64,000 nt of DNA. Source: Chlorops oryzae. Lineage: Eukaryota; Arthropoda; Insecta; Diptera; Chloropidae. Position 1 is the first letter of the stretch, and each line of letters starts with the position of its first letter. Shown here piece after piece: positions 34,194 to 45,758 of the stretch. The position numbers and the translations under genes are program-made. The stretch spans positions 53,410,752-53,474,751 of the forward strand of contig CM035807.1 of the NCBI GenBank assembly GCA_020466095.1. Direction: 5' to 3'. The notes beneath the pieces are model-generated. The model saw only the letters and a list, made by a program, of their open reading frames with translations, was not told the DNA's origin and did no database searches.

Positions 34194-34336
34194 AAAATCA
34201 TCACCATCATCAGCAGCAGCAACAGCAACAACAGCATAAGAACATCAATAACAACATCAACAGCGTTGGCAGCAAAATCAGCATTAGCAGCAAAAGCAGC
34301 ATTAGCAGCAGAAGCAGCATCAACAACAAAAACTAC
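34194..34336 (+). repeat. trinucleotide-rich tract (CAN/GCA)
   Basis: Imperfect CAT/CAG/CAA repeats passing into GCAGCATTAGCAGCA-type repeats. Open on several frames, hence long shadow ORFs on the minus strand; not regarded as a gene. Confidence 0.85.
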
Positions 34337-34526
34337 TATTACCATATATAAGATAAGTGTCACTTACAACAAAAAAAAAATTTTTTTCCTTTCATATATA
34401 ATTATTTTAATTAAATTTTATAATTTCCACTCTCTTAAATAAAATGCATTGAAATTCATTTCAAATTTTGTGTGTGAATGGTTTTGCAATTATTTTTGGT
34501 TTCTTTCCTTCCTATTGCATTAGATT

Positions 34527-35786
34527 ATGACCGATAACAAATGGACAGACATTTATGAAGTCATAAAAAATTTAAAGGACGAATTTGACAGATCATACAA
34601 ATGCATTAATCGACCAATCTTTCCAAAACATAATACATTAACTAAACATTTAAATGTATTGGTTAGATGTCATAATGACATAGGGAGATTTTTAATACCC
34701 AAATTCCATCAACTAACAACACAACATCAATCGATTGTGTCAAACATACAGTCATCTCTAAAAACAAGACTAGATGTTTTGTTCAAAAGAGCAAATATTG
34801 AAATAATAATACCAACTGGAATATTCGACACAATAATTTATTCATGTGACGAATCATCAAATTCAGATTCAGAAACTGAGACACTAGTTAAAATTCAATC
34901 ACCTTTAATCATGACGTCTACAGTAGAATTTTTAAATGCAGCATCTAAACTGTTGCCAGACTTTGATGGAAAAATCGAAAATTTACAAAGATTTTTGGAT
35001 GCTGTGGATCTAGTTAAAATCATAAAAGGCGAACATGAAAACTTAGCAGTCACGTTAATAAAAAGCAAACTAGCGAACTCAGCCAGAAATATTATTACCA
35101 CTGAAAACACCATTGAAGAAATAAAAAATAAATTACTTAGCTCGGTAAAAGGTGAAACAGCTAAATCAGTCACTACAAAACTGCTAGCGGCAAAACAAAA
35201 TAGCAAATCTAGTAATGATTATGCTAAGGAAATTGAAACTCTTTCTAAACAGTTAGAGCTAGCATATATTTCAGATGGTTTACCACCCAAAATAGCTCAA
35301 AATTACACAACGGAAACCGTCATAAATACTTTATCAAAAAATGCAAAATCTGAAAAGGCAAAACTACTTTTGCAAGCAGGAATATACAACACTGCCAGTG
35401 AGGCGATTACAAAATTCATTTATTTAAGCACAGATTCCGAAGATTCTGCTCGAATTAATTTAGTAAAAAATAATTCAACCCAATCTTACAATCGATCCAG
35501 AGGCAGATATAATCCAAATTATAGAGGTAGATACTATAACAATAATTTCCGAGGGAATAACCGACAATATCAAAATCAAAATTTTCAAAATTATCGGAAT
35601 AATTATAACAATCAAAATAATACTAATCAACAGAGGAACCAAAATTTCAGAGGACAGTATAGAAATCAAAATTCAGATAGAGGAAGAAACAACTTTAGTA
35701 ATGTGAGAACTATTGAATCCAACCCGGAAAACTCCCAAGCTCCTCAGGATGCCCAACTGAGGATGCTGAACGCAAATCAAGCCTAA
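34527..35786 (+). CDS. gag: Gag of the mdg1/412-like element (419 aa)
   Basis: Intact reading frame for the capsid/nucleocapsid precursor. The N-terminal ~100 residues are helical and polar. Around residues 130-160 comes MTSTVEFLNAASKLLPDFDG followed by NLQRFLDAVDLV, the start of the Gypsy capsid fold. The C-terminus is an Arg/Asn/Gly/Tyr-rich tail (RGRYNPNYRGRYYNNNFRG) in place of zinc knuckles, as in other mdg1/412-type Gags, and is likely the nucleic-acid binding part. ATG chosen at 34527 since the frame is closed upstream. Pol overlaps the end in the -1 frame (35717-35786). Confidence 0.9.
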   Translation: MTDNKWTDIYEVIKNLKDEFDRSYKCINRPIFPKHNTLTKHLNVLVRCHNDIGRFLIPKFHQLTTQHQSIVSNIQSSLKTRLDVLFKRANIEIIIPTGIFDTIIYSCDESSNSDSETETLVKIQSPLIMTSTVEFLNAASKLLPDFDGKIENLQRFLDAVDLVKIIKGEHENLAVTLIKSKLANSARNIITTENTIEEIKNKLLSSVKGETAKSVTTKLLAAKQNSKSSNDYAKEIETLSKQLELAYISDGLPPKIAQNYTTETVINTLSKNAKSEKAKLLLQAGIYNTASEAITKFIYLSTDSEDSARINLVKNNSTQSYNRSRGRYNPNYRGRYYNNNFRGNNRQYQNQNFQNYRNNYNNQNNTNQQRNQNFRGQYRNQNSDRGRNNFSNVRTIESNPENSQAPQDAQLRMLNANQA

Positions 35787-38700
35787 AATTTACATCCATT
35801 TTCAATATAAATTTAAACCTTGGAAACTATATTCTCATCAATTCTTCTTTAAAACAACACACAATAACATTTCTAGTAGACACAGGTTCAGATATTACAA
35901 TTTTTAAAAATCATAATAACCTTGAAAATATAAATTCAGAATATAAATTCAATTTAACAGGTATAGGCAATGGAAGTGTATCAACATTAGGCACATTAGA
36001 AGCCAAATTTTTTTTCAAAAATTATAAAATTCAGCACACAGTGCACATTGTGGATGAATCTTTTCCAATACCATGCGACGGAATCATTGGTTTGGATTTC
36101 ATCCAAAAATTTAACTGCATCTTAGAATATGACAATAATGGTGACAATCATTTTATAATTAGACATCAGCCAAATTTTCCAATTATCATTAAAATCTTCA
36201 ACTCACCAGAACCCAATACACTAACAGTACCAGCAAGATCAGAAGTAATTAGAAAAATCAGCATTACATCAACAGACGAAAAAGAAATTTTTATTCCCGC
36301 TCAAACAATAGCACCAGGTGTGATACTCAGCAATACAATAGTCAACACAAAAAACCCCTACATTAAAATTCTCAACACTACAGACGAAAATTTATTTTTG
36401 AAAAATTTTAAAATACATCATGAAACTCTTAAAAGTTATTACCAAGTAACTTTTAAAGCAGTTGAACACAACACCGAAAGAGATAATCTAATTCTAAACA
36501 AACTCTCGAATAACTGCGCGGAACATGCAAAATCAAGTTGTCTTCACATGTTCAAAGAGTACACAGATATATTCGCTTTAGAAACAGACACTATAACATA
36601 CAATAATTTCTACAAACAAAAGCTTAAAATTAAAGACGAATCCCCCATCTATATAAAAAAATTACAGATTACCTCATTGCCATAAAGAAGAAATCAATAG
36701 ACAAATTGATAAAATGATAACAGATGATATAATTGAACCATCAGCGTCAGAATATAACAGCCCTATTTTACTAGTACCGAAGAAAGGCCTCCCAGGTAGC
36801 GAAAACAAAAGATGGAGATTGGTTATCGATTATAGACAATTAAATAAAAAATTAATTTCCGACAAATTCCCACTCCCACGCATAGACGATATTTTGGATC
36901 AATTAGGTAGAGCTAAATATTTTTGCAATCTAGATTTGATATCAGGATTCCATCAAATAGAGCTGGATGAAGATTCGAGGGATATTACGTCCTTCTCCTC
37001 TGATAAAGGATCCTTCAGATTTAAAAGATTGCCCTTCGGACTAAAAATATCGCCTAACTCCTTCCAGAGAATGATGAATCTAGCATTTTCAGGTCTTACT
37101 CCGAATAAAGCTTTCGTCTACATGGATGATTTAATTATCATCGGATGTTCTGAAAAACATATGCTCTCAAATCTAAGAGAAGTTTTTGATATATGTAGAA
37201 AAACTAATTTAAAGCTTCACCCAGACAAATGTTCATTCTTTAATTCAGAAGTAACATTTCTAGGTCATAAATGTACAGATAAAGGCATTTTACCAGACAG
37301 TTCCAAATTCGAAAAAATTAAAAATTATCCAAAACCAACAAATGGCGATGAAGCAAAAAGATTTATTGCTTTTGTAAATTACTACCGCAGATTTATACCT
37401 AATTTTTCTCACCATGCAGCTCACATTACAAAATTGACAAGAAAGAATACACCATTCACATGGAGTAAAGAATGTGAAAAAGCTTTTATTTACTTAAAAA
37501 ATTCTTTATTATCACCAAAAATTTTAAAATACCCAGATTTCGAAAAAAGATTCTGTATAACAACAGATGCAAGCAAAATAGCATGTGGTGCAGTTCTGAG
37601 TCAAGAGCATAATGGTATGCAGATGCCAATAGCTTTCGCATCGCGAACTTTTACAAAAGGCGAAAGCAATAAATCTACTATCGAACAAGAACTAGCAGCT
37701 ATTCACTGGGCGATAAAATTTTTTAAACCTTATATTTTCGGAACAAAATTTCTAATCAAAAGTGACCATAAACCATTAACTTATCTTTTCAGTATGAAGA
37801 ACCCTTCCTCAAAACTTACACGAATGCGCTTAGATCTCGAAGAATATGATTTTGAAGTAGAATATATTAAGGGAACAGAAAATTGCGGTGCCGATGCACT
37901 ATCACGTATTGATTTCGGGCAAATCAAACAACTTAATAAAGATAATTCAAAAATTTTTCAAATAATAACACGGTCAAAAACAAAAAACTTAATAAATAAA
38001 TCCGCAACTGAGACCTCGAAAAATGAAATTTTAATTCCATTAAAAATTTATGAAACATTACCAAACGAAGAACTAAGAAAGTTACCTTGCCTAAAATTAA
38101 TTGAAAATAAGAGTACTCTAAAACTTAAAATATTTAAACAAAGAAAGCACGTGTTCGAATTAAACTTAGATGAACTTATTGCTAATGAAAAAATTGTATT
38201 AGAACAATTTTTCTCAAGACTTGAAACTACAGTCGGCAATACAGGCATCGATAAAATAAAGATTGCAATCAATGATAATTTATTTAAATACGTCGACGTT
38301 AACGAATTTAAAAAAGTAGGCAACGAATGTTTAAAAAAGGTAACAATAGCTATAACACCAGCTATCACCGTCATTACTGCAGACGAGAAAAAATTGGAAA
38401 TACTTAAAAAATTTCATGACGACCCTGTTTTTGGTGGCCACCCAGGCGTCTCAAGATTTTTAAACAAAATAAAAAGACATTATATATGGAAAAACATCAC
38501 TAAAGATGTAAAACAATATGTTAAAAATTGCGAAAAATGCAAAATAAATAAATCATGCGTAAAAGGGTTAGAACCTTTACAAATTACACCTACACCAATA
38601 AGAGCATTTGAAACTATTCAGATTGACACAGTAGGACCTTTACCAAAGTCATTTAATAATAATGAATATGCTGTCACAATAATATGTGATTTAACATAAT

Positions 38701-39416
38701 TTTTAATCGTCTCTCCCATTCCTAATAAAACAGCAAAAGAAGTAGCTAAAGTAATTTTTGAACAGTGCATCCTAGTGTTTGGAAACATAAAAAACATCAT
38801 AACTGACATGGGTTCAGAATACAAAAACGAAGTATTCAAAGAATTGTGTGAACTATTACAAATTGATCACAAAACATCAACACCATATCATCATCAAACA
38901 CTCGGTACAATAGAACGTAGTCACAAAACATTAAACGAATACCTTAGAACCTACTTAAACACAGAAAAAACAAATTGGGATGAATGTACCAAATTTTTTA
39001 CATATATGTACAATACTACTCCATCCACAACGCATGGTTATACACCATTCGAATTAGTTTTTGGTAAAACACCCCCCTCATATGATTTTCTCTCCTCCAA
39101 TAAAATAGATCCCCTTTACAACTATGATGATTACGTCAAAGAACTCAAATATAGATTGCAAATAGCACAAAATAGAGCCAAAGAATATCTTGAAAAGTTA
39201 AAAGATACAAACAAACTGCAATATGATAAAAAAGCAAATCCACAAGCAATAAAAATAGGAGATTTAGTTTATCTCTGCGACGAATCACGACACAAACTTG
39301 ACAGTATTTATAAAGGTCCGTACGAAATACTTGAAATTGATGACTTAAATAATTGCAAGATCAAAATAAATTCAAAAATCTCAAATGTACATAAAAATCG
39401 GTTAAGGTTAGCATAA
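35717..39416 (+). pseudogene. pol: Pol of the mdg1/412-like element (one frameshift, one stop)
   Basis: Protease: TFLVDTGSDITIF with intact D-T-G. RT: WRLVIDYRQLNKK, CNLDLISGFHQIELDE, LPFGLKISPNSFQRMM and the YMDD box (about 37114). RNase H: TTDASKIACGAVLSQ, STIEQELAAIHW, KSDHKPLTYLF, NCGADALSR. Integrase: HDDPVFGGHPGVSRFLNKIK and CEKCK (HHCC), then the core D in QIDTVGPLP, second D in ITDMGSEY and E in GTIERSHKTLNEYL, and a GPYEILEID C-terminal module. Breaks: an A-run at 36655-36661 shifts the frame in the segment leading into RT, and TAA at 38697-38699 interrupts the integrase core where a lysine codon is expected. All catalytic residues are otherwise present. Confidence 0.9.
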
Positions 39417-39628
39417 TATATTAATTTTCCCAAATTATATAATAATTACAATATTTTAAATTATTTTATTATAATATCATGATATTTAGATATAAAAGGC
39501 CAAATACATATACAAAATTAAAATAATAAATACTATAAGAATATATATAAAATATACTATACCTGAAAAATCTTTAATACACCAATTCTACTTTAAAAGG
39601 TTAAAGATTTTTCACAAAAAAAGGGAGG

Positions 39629-40353
39629 TGTCTTGATAGATAAGAGGGCCTCATAATTCTCAGATCGCCCCTGTATATTTAAACTCAGATCAAATAGCTC
39701 ATTGCATTCAACACTTTGAGTTGACCCATTTCTGTCGTCAACATTTTCTGTCTAATTGCATTCGGCTTTTCTTTGACCCAAATCGTTGTCGTTGACTTCA
39801 AGCGATTTCCATACTAGCAAGTGAAGGTGTCAAGTATCGAACGATTTGTCATTTTCTTTATTGCCCTACATTCTTGGCATTCACCCCGAGACAGTTCACA
39901 GTCATAGAGCAACCTAAGTTGAATTGCATTTGAAACAACAACAACAAAGCGCTTCAGTCGAACGCGATCACATATTCGTTCGCAACCAATCACCACAACC
40001 GTTGGTCTGCTGGGGTTGGACAATGAGTTTGCACTTGTACAATGAGTATGAGTAAATGAATGTATCTGAAGAAAATGAGTATGTAAGAGAAAGTAGAAAG
40101 CGATCTAAAACTTATAGACACACCTCTTATCGATCAGGAGCCAACTGACCTCTTGTTTATGCTAAGCTAATCATATTTGAAAATAGTATAAAATAAGGAA
40201 CATAATGTAACAAAAAGAGAAATCATAAGGAACTTGCAAGAGAACGGGTCTGATACTGACTTCGGTTGTATACGCCGTCTCTCATAATAAAGAAAATATA
40301 TGAAACTCAATTTTTAATGATTACTAAAGACTTATTTAAACGGTAACACTACA
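39629..40353 (+). repeat. 3' LTR (725 bp)
   Basis: TGTCTTGATAGATAAG...GGTAACACTACA, preceded by AAAAAAAGGGAGG (polypurine tract) and followed by CTAG. AATAAA at 40286-40291. Differs from the 5' LTR at about seven positions. Confidence 0.95.
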
Positions 40354-40357
40354 CTAG

Positions 40358-40753
40358 TTGAAGCTGATCTGGCAGTTTTTGCCTCTAGCATAGTCGTCGT
40401 AGACATTGTGACTCACAACTTCCTTCCCCCTTCTCAAGAGGCATCATGACGATTTAGATGTTCGCTCAAACGAAAAAGGCGTGCCACGCCCATCCCTTTT
40501 TCTGCTCGGTCGAGATTTCTGTAGATCAAAATTGTACGCCGTATCGGTTGACTGAATCTGCTAGGAGAGGGATAGATTGGACGAATTTTGTTGAAGTGAG
40601 ATTTGCTTTCGGTGATGCTGATAACTCTGCTGGTCTTTTTTCTGGCCATTCATTGAGTTCTGCATTCGGTAGAATCAGTGATACCTCAAAATTTGTAAAA
40701 ACCTTTTCTTAAATCTTATACATTTATATGTTTTAAGTCACTTTTGGTGCCGC
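40358..40753. other. no gene recognised
   Basis: Continuation of the sequence interrupted by the mdg1/412-like element. An 84-codon frame at 40458-40712 overlaps an opposite-strand frame and resembles nothing I know. Confidence 0.35.
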
Positions 40754-41150
40754 CAAGCTCAATTGGTCTTTTGCAAGACGATGCTTAGACGTCGCTGTAG
40801 CTGAGGATAATCCAGGTGGGTTTCGTAAGTGATGTTGGTTGAAGTGAAAGCTGGTGCACTAGCAATAAATTTGGCGCGAAACGCGAAAATTTTACGAAAC
40901 TACGAAGCGGTTCGCTTGAACTTTTGTTCGGCCGGAATTTTAACGATCGCGGAAACGACCCGGGAATCGCGACGCGTGATCAATCGACCGTTGGATATAC
41001 ACAAGTCTAGTTCTAGACAACTTGTGTTGCCAATCCAGCCCTGCGAGAAAAAGTGCGAGCAGCTGGGCCTGAAGTACTGACGTCCTTTTTCACGTTTTTT
41101 TGCCGCTGGCGGGATTTAGTTGCGCAGCGACAATGGCAAAAACACACCTA
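40754..41150 (+). repeat. dispersed repeat family S, copy A
   Basis: Shares with 42978-43425 the blocks AAGCTCAATTGG, TTTTGCAAGACGATGC, CGCTGTAGCT, GACGCGAAACGCGAAAATT-like, TTTTGTTCGGCCGGAA, CGTTGGATATACACAA and TGGCAAAAAC, in the same order. A third copy (inverse) covers the central part at 52184-52390. Confidence 0.8.
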
Positions 41151-41401
41151 CTGCCCGCCTTGCTCTTAGCAAAAGACACTTGATGGTGAGGGCACGGCTG
41201 GTAACGCACAGGTTCAAAGGGGCCAGGCGAAGGTGAGCGACCAGGGTAAGATAGTAACAAGCTGCTGTGATGACACTCGGCGCGTATCGTGTTGCTTAAG
41301 TGAAATACTTTGACTCTTTTGTCAACTTGGTTGTCGCTGTTGGTCACATGCGCATGTGCTGGCTGCGTGGAGACAGTTGTCCCAGGACGAAAAAAAAATA
41401 T

Positions 41402-41520
41402 CGGCGATTATTTGGTACGCTGAGAGCCTTGATCAAGGAGTGCTCTTATAGCAAATCGCTCGCCCTGATGGAAGTTGTGCGCGAGGGCGGTAGGCAAAAG
41501 GGCCTGAGTGTGGCATTCAG
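41402..41520 (-). pseudogene. BEL/Pao-type protease scrap
   Basis: Minus strand reads LPPTALAHN-like then QGERFAIRALLDQGSQRT. RALLDQGSQ is the active-site neighbourhood characteristic of BEL/Pao retropepsins, which have DQGS where Gypsy has DTGS. Stops directly after (TAA). The 41520-42090 region on its upstream side may be the decayed gag of the same element but shows no firm motif. Confidence 0.5.
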
Positions 41521-42103
41521 TCACATGTGCGTTCGTTTTATGAGAAGGAATCGAGGCTCCTGAGTGCGGTGAGTCTGATAGGACGGAAGAGAAGGATCAA
41601 TCTGTAAGACCACGGCAGCATACCCATGAATCATCGCACACCGATATGGGCTAGTACCTTTTGCTGAACGATGGGAGGCTGCCAAACAATAATACCATCT
41701 GTTATGTTGAAAAATACATCGAAGACGATCATCGACCGTCATTTCTTAAAATTTTCAGCACACATAGGCGGCAGATCTTCGCCGGCTGCTCGTGACCAAT
41801 AAAGATGTTCGTTGGTGGTTACGAAACTTCCACAAAAGGCGCGTGGTATTGCATGCTGGACGTTGAATCCACTGAGGTTTTAAGGAGGTCCAGTAGCTTA
41901 AGACGGTGGGCTGTTATTTCGCAATAAATCCACCTTCCCTCCTTTAAAATATCTGAAAGATTTATAACATTGTCCGCATCAACAACATCGCAAAGACAGG
42001 CGTCACCGATAGCCTTTCTTTACCTTTTCCACACTGAGTCTAGGTCTGTCATCGCATCGTCTAGCATAAATCGCGGTGAATTATCAGCATACCTGCTTCT
42101 TAA

Positions 42104-42507
42104 CCCTCAAGTGCCATGACCGTCTCTAGACGGAAACAGTTCTCTCCATATTTGCTTACATACTTCAAAATTGTTTAAATTTATCGGTTTCTTCGTTGCG
42201 TAAGACAAATTTTTGGGGTTTCAAGAATTAAACGAAGTAAACAAAAATTAAAAATTCTTTTAAAGATGCGAGGAATTGCGAAGAGGAGTAAGGCCGTCTA
42301 GAGGCAGTCTAGAGGCCTAACTTCCCTTCACAATTGCTCACATCCCAATAAACATCTTAACTATTTTTTGTACTTCGTTTAATTCTTGGCACCCCAAAAA
42401 TTTGTCTTACGCAGCGAAGAAAAAGGTAAATTTAACCAGTTTTTTGGTATGTGAGCAAATATGCAGAGACTTAAGGGCGTCTAGAGGCGGTCGTGGGCAC
42501 TAGAGGG
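42104..42507. mobile_element. piggyBac-type MITE, 404 bp, TTAA target
   Basis: Flanked by TTAA on both sides (42100-42103 and 42508-42511) and starts CCCTCAAGTGCC, ends GGGCACTAGAGGG, the CCC...GGG ends and TTAA target of piggyBac elements. The outer ~145 bp on each side are inverted copies (for example AAATTTTTGGGGTTTCAAGAATTAAACGAAG). CGTCTAGAGGC repeats near both ends and in the middle. No ORF. Confidence 0.9.
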
Positions 42508-42511
42508 TTAA

Positions 42512-42977
42512 GTAGCACAAATCCATGAATTCAATGAAAGTATTGTTGAAATTTGCATACAAAATCATGTCCATTGAACGATTGACAAAAAAAAAAAAAA
42601 AAAAAGTAGCAGCGCTGCAATATAGCTAACCAACGTTTTTTCGTCTAATTTGCTTTGTCATCTCTTTTATTTGTTTTCCCAAAGCCGCCTGGGCTAACAA
42701 ATTGCAGCACATAGCAATGCACACCGCACTCCGTTGCCGCCCCCTTTTTCTTTTGCCCTTGTCACCAACCTGTGAGCCAGAGATGTATATGTTTGTAGGC
42801 ACGTTATTTCGAATGAGAGAGGACTATCCGCATTGTAAGGAGTGATTGCAGTACGTACAGTGTGCTCTTGATTTGTTAAGGGTAATGTAAAGCTTAAGAA
42901 TCGTGTTCGGGAAATGGCTCGTAGATAGACTTTTCTCAGCTGAAGCCAGGACTCTAATACTGAGGATCGCGAATGAT
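42512..42977. other. no gene recognised; A-rich tract
   Basis: An A-run of about 20 at 42586-42605 may be the tail of a lost retroelement. Otherwise unremarkable. Confidence 0.4.
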
Positions 42978-43425
42978 TGTGCCACTAAGCTCAATTGGAC
43001 TTTTGACCCAAATTAGGCAAAGAGAAGTCGTTTCAAACTAGAGCATATAAAACCAACAACGTACCTTTTGCAAGACGATGCTGTAGACTTCGCTGTAGCT
43101 TCGGACACTCCAGGTGGGCTTCTTTGGTGATGTTTATTGAAGTGGATGCAGTTGGGCTTGCAATAAAATTTGACGCGAAACGCGAAAATTAGACGAGCCT
43201 TTGACCCGGTTCACTTTTACTTTTGTTCGGCCGGAACTTTAACGATCGACCATTGGATATACACAATGCCAGTTTTAGCTGACTCGTGTTGCCAATCAAG
43301 CCCTGCGGGAAAAAGACCAAGCAGTTGGGCTGAAAGTGCTGCCCTCCTTTTCCCGTTTTTTTAGCCACTGGCGGGCTTTTGTTGCATACCAACATGTTGC
43401 AACAGTGGCAAAAACGGACCCTCTC
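42978..43425 (+). repeat. dispersed repeat family S, copy B
   Basis: Same order of blocks as copy A, with an extra ~60-bp segment (43005-43065) containing AGCATATAAAACC. Ends TTGCAACAGTGGCAAAAACGG. The common translation around FYFCSAGTLTI is shared by all three copies in one frame. Confidence 0.8.
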
Positions 43426-44136
43426 AATGAAAACTTTACTGTTAATTTATAATCGTAACATAAGTTTTTGCTTCTTTCAAGACATATTAACGTGTTTGGA
43501 AGTCACCCTTTTTTATTTTATTTCTTTTTTGACTCCTTTTCATCAATTTTTAATTTTTTTAATTAATTTGAAATAGGCGATACTTATTTTATGTAAGTGA
43601 TGTAGTTTAAAAATTTTTAATAATTGCAAACGTATTATAATTGCAAATTCTGTTTAGGACACATTTGATTTTGATAATTATAAATTCTTTAATTTAAAAA
43701 AAATATTATTTTTTGACTGGAAATATTAAATTCTTTGAGGGTATTTCTCTTTTTAAATTACTAATTCAAAATTCGGTTTTTTTTCTTTTCAAAGTATGAT
43801 TACTCATTTACTTTAAATAAAACACAAACATCTCCTCTTCTGAAGGGCAAAAACGATAAGGTAACAAAAAACTGTCTTTCAAAACGGCTTGGACAGTAGT
43901 AAAAAAAATGGCTCATTGCTAGCCACAAATCGAATTTCAGCCTTGTGCATGCGTTTGTTTATGCATCCAAATGCCTCGTGAGCTTGGCGTCGCATTACAT
44001 GTCTTACATCGGCAATTCGCTGCATACGATGATGTTAGTAACAACTAAAACAGATTACTTACGACTTGGCCGTGTGCATTCATTTGATTTTGCATCCAAA
44101 TACTTCTTGGTACTTTTGACTTTAAACCGTCAACTA
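43426..44136. other. AT-rich, no gene recognised
   Basis: The phrase TGCATCCAAAT occurs twice (about 43963 and 44090). Otherwise low-complexity T/A-rich sequence up to the mariner insertion. Confidence 0.4.
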
Positions 44137-45353
44137 ACAGGTTGGCTGATAATTCCCCGGTCTAACAAAGAAAAACACATTTTTTTGTCAAAATTCGTTT
44201 TTATTATTCAACATAGTTCCCTTCAAGAGCGATACAACGATTATAACGACCTTCCAATTTTTTGATACCATTTTGGTAGTACTCCTTCGGTTTTGCCTCA
44301 TAATAGGCCTCAGTTTCGGCGATCACCTCTTCATTGCAGCCAAATTTTTTCCCTGCGAGCATCTTTTTGAGGTCTGAGAACAAGAAAAAGTCGCTGGGGG
44401 CCAGATCTGGAGAATACGGTGGGTGGGGAAGCAATTCGAAGCCTAATTCATGATTTTTTGCCAACGTTCTCAATGACTTGTGGCACGTTGCGTTGTCTTG
44501 GTGGAACAACACTTTTTTCTTCTTCATATGGGGCCGTTTTTCCGCGAGTTCGACCTTCAAACGCTCCAATAACGACATATAATAGTCACTGTTGATGGTT
44601 TTTCCCTTCTCAAGATAATCGATAAAAATTATTCCATGCCCATCCCAAAAAACAGAGGCCATTACTTTGCCAGCGGACTTTTGAGTCTTTCCACGCTTCG
44701 GAAATGGTTCACCGATCGCTGTCCACTCAGCCGACTGTCGATTGGACTCAGGAGTGTAGTGATAGAGCCATGTTTCATCCATTGTCACATATCGACGCAA
44801 AAACTCGGGTGTATTGCGAGTAAACAGCTGCAAACACCGCTCAGAATCATCAACACGTTGTTGTTTTCGGTCAAAAGTGAGCTCGCGCGGCACCCATTTT
44901 GCACAGAGCTTTTTCATATCCAAATATTGATGAATGTGAATTTGTGAATTTTTTTGATGTTTTCGTCGGTAACCACCTCTTTCGGGCGTCCACTGCGTTC
45001 ACCGTCCTCCGTGCTCATTTCACCACGCTTGAATTTCGCATACCAATCAATTATTGTTGATTTTCCTGGGGCAGAGTCCGGAAACTCATTATCAAGCCAA
45101 GTTTTTGCTTCCACTGTATTTTTTCCGTTCAGAAAACAGTATTTTATCAAAACACGAAATTCCCTTTTTTCCATTTTTTTCACAATAACAAAAGATGCTT
45201 CACAAAAGACGCTCTATCTCACAAACTAATTGACTATCAGACGTCAAATTTTGACACAAATCATTTGAAGGTTGCCACTGTATAAAAATAATATGCATTT
45301 AATACTAGCGACGCCATCTATGTGTCAGCCCGGGGCCTTATCAGCCAACCTGT
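44137..45353 (-). mobile_element. mariner element, irritans subfamily (Himar1-like)
   Basis: Ends ACAGGTTGGCTGATAA...CCCCGGTCTAAC on the left and its inverse on the right (...CCAACCTGT at 45353), flanked by TA (44135-44136 and 45354-45355). TIR sequence and transposase both look like the Himar1/irritans group. The 1217-bp length is slightly short because of an internal deletion in the coding part. Confidence 0.95.
44204..45183 (-). pseudogene. mariner transposase with internal deletion
   Basis: Cut-and-paste DDE-type transposase. N-terminal part (from 45183) has the first helix-turn-helix: KNTVEAKTWLDNEFPDSAPG, TIIDWYAKFKRGEMSTEDGE and the GRPKEVV linker. C-terminal part carries VTMDETWLYHYTPE (first D), LFHQDNATCHKS (second D) and LLPHPPYSPDLAPSDFFLF with the third D at DD34D spacing. 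Between KKIHK and the YLDMKKLCAKW segment about 30 residues of the second helix-turn-helix are missing and the frame is lost (around 44914-44946). The joint sits in ATTCAC/ATTCAT repeats, suggesting a microhomology deletion. Catalytic triad intact but DNA-binding half broken. Confidence 0.93.
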
Positions 45354-45523
45354 TATATGCATACAGGAAGAATATATGCCACACAAATCATTAGTGGCAT
45401 ACCGTACGCTGCCTCTTCCCACCGTCAAGAGAAAGCAGATCAGCTTGGAAAGCCATAGCTTACCCAATGTCCGGAAGCTTGTCTTCTTTGCATCATCTTT
45501 TTCTGTCATGCTAAAAAACCAAT

Positions 45524-45758
45524 TTTTTTTATGCGAAAACACCTTTCAATAAAAACATTACAAAGGCTAACGAAAAACGGTTGTGTGAATTACAATAGTA
45601 AAACAATTCTATCAGCTCCGGTTTTCGGGAAAATTGCGTGACAAATTTTTAACACCATTGCATTTTTCAAACTTATTTTTCCCAAACATGTTGAAATTTA
45701 TTTTCAAATTTCAAAAAAGCCAGTATTCCTGAAACATCATTTTTTTATATGACACCAA
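45524..45758 (+). repeat. repeat D, left copy
   Basis: Inverse copy of 51876-52162. Blocks such as ACAATTCTATCAGCTCC, TTTTTAACACCATTGCATTT and TTTTTTTATATGAC match the reverse complement there. It ends where the LOA element begins. Confidence 0.8.

Larger units (their letters stand above)
32745..40353 (+). mobile_element. mdg1/412-like Ty3/Gypsy retrotransposon, nearly intact
   Basis: 7.6-kb element with two 725-bp LTRs, CTAG target duplication, PBS, leader ORFs, gag, pol in the -1 frame, and a polypurine tract AAAAAAAGGGAGG before the 3' LTR. I counted about seven mismatches between the LTRs (about 1%), so insertion is recent. Pol carries one frameshift and one stop, so this copy cannot encode a full Pol, but its LTRs and signals look usable. 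No env-like ORF is present. The leader ORFs, tRNA-Arg-type primer site and Gag without zinc knuckle all fit the mdg1/412 group. Confidence 0.93.

Noticed and set aside
34094..34363. Ala/Val/Leu-rich minus-strand ORF
   Set aside because: Product of the CAN/GCA trinucleotide tract, not a gene.
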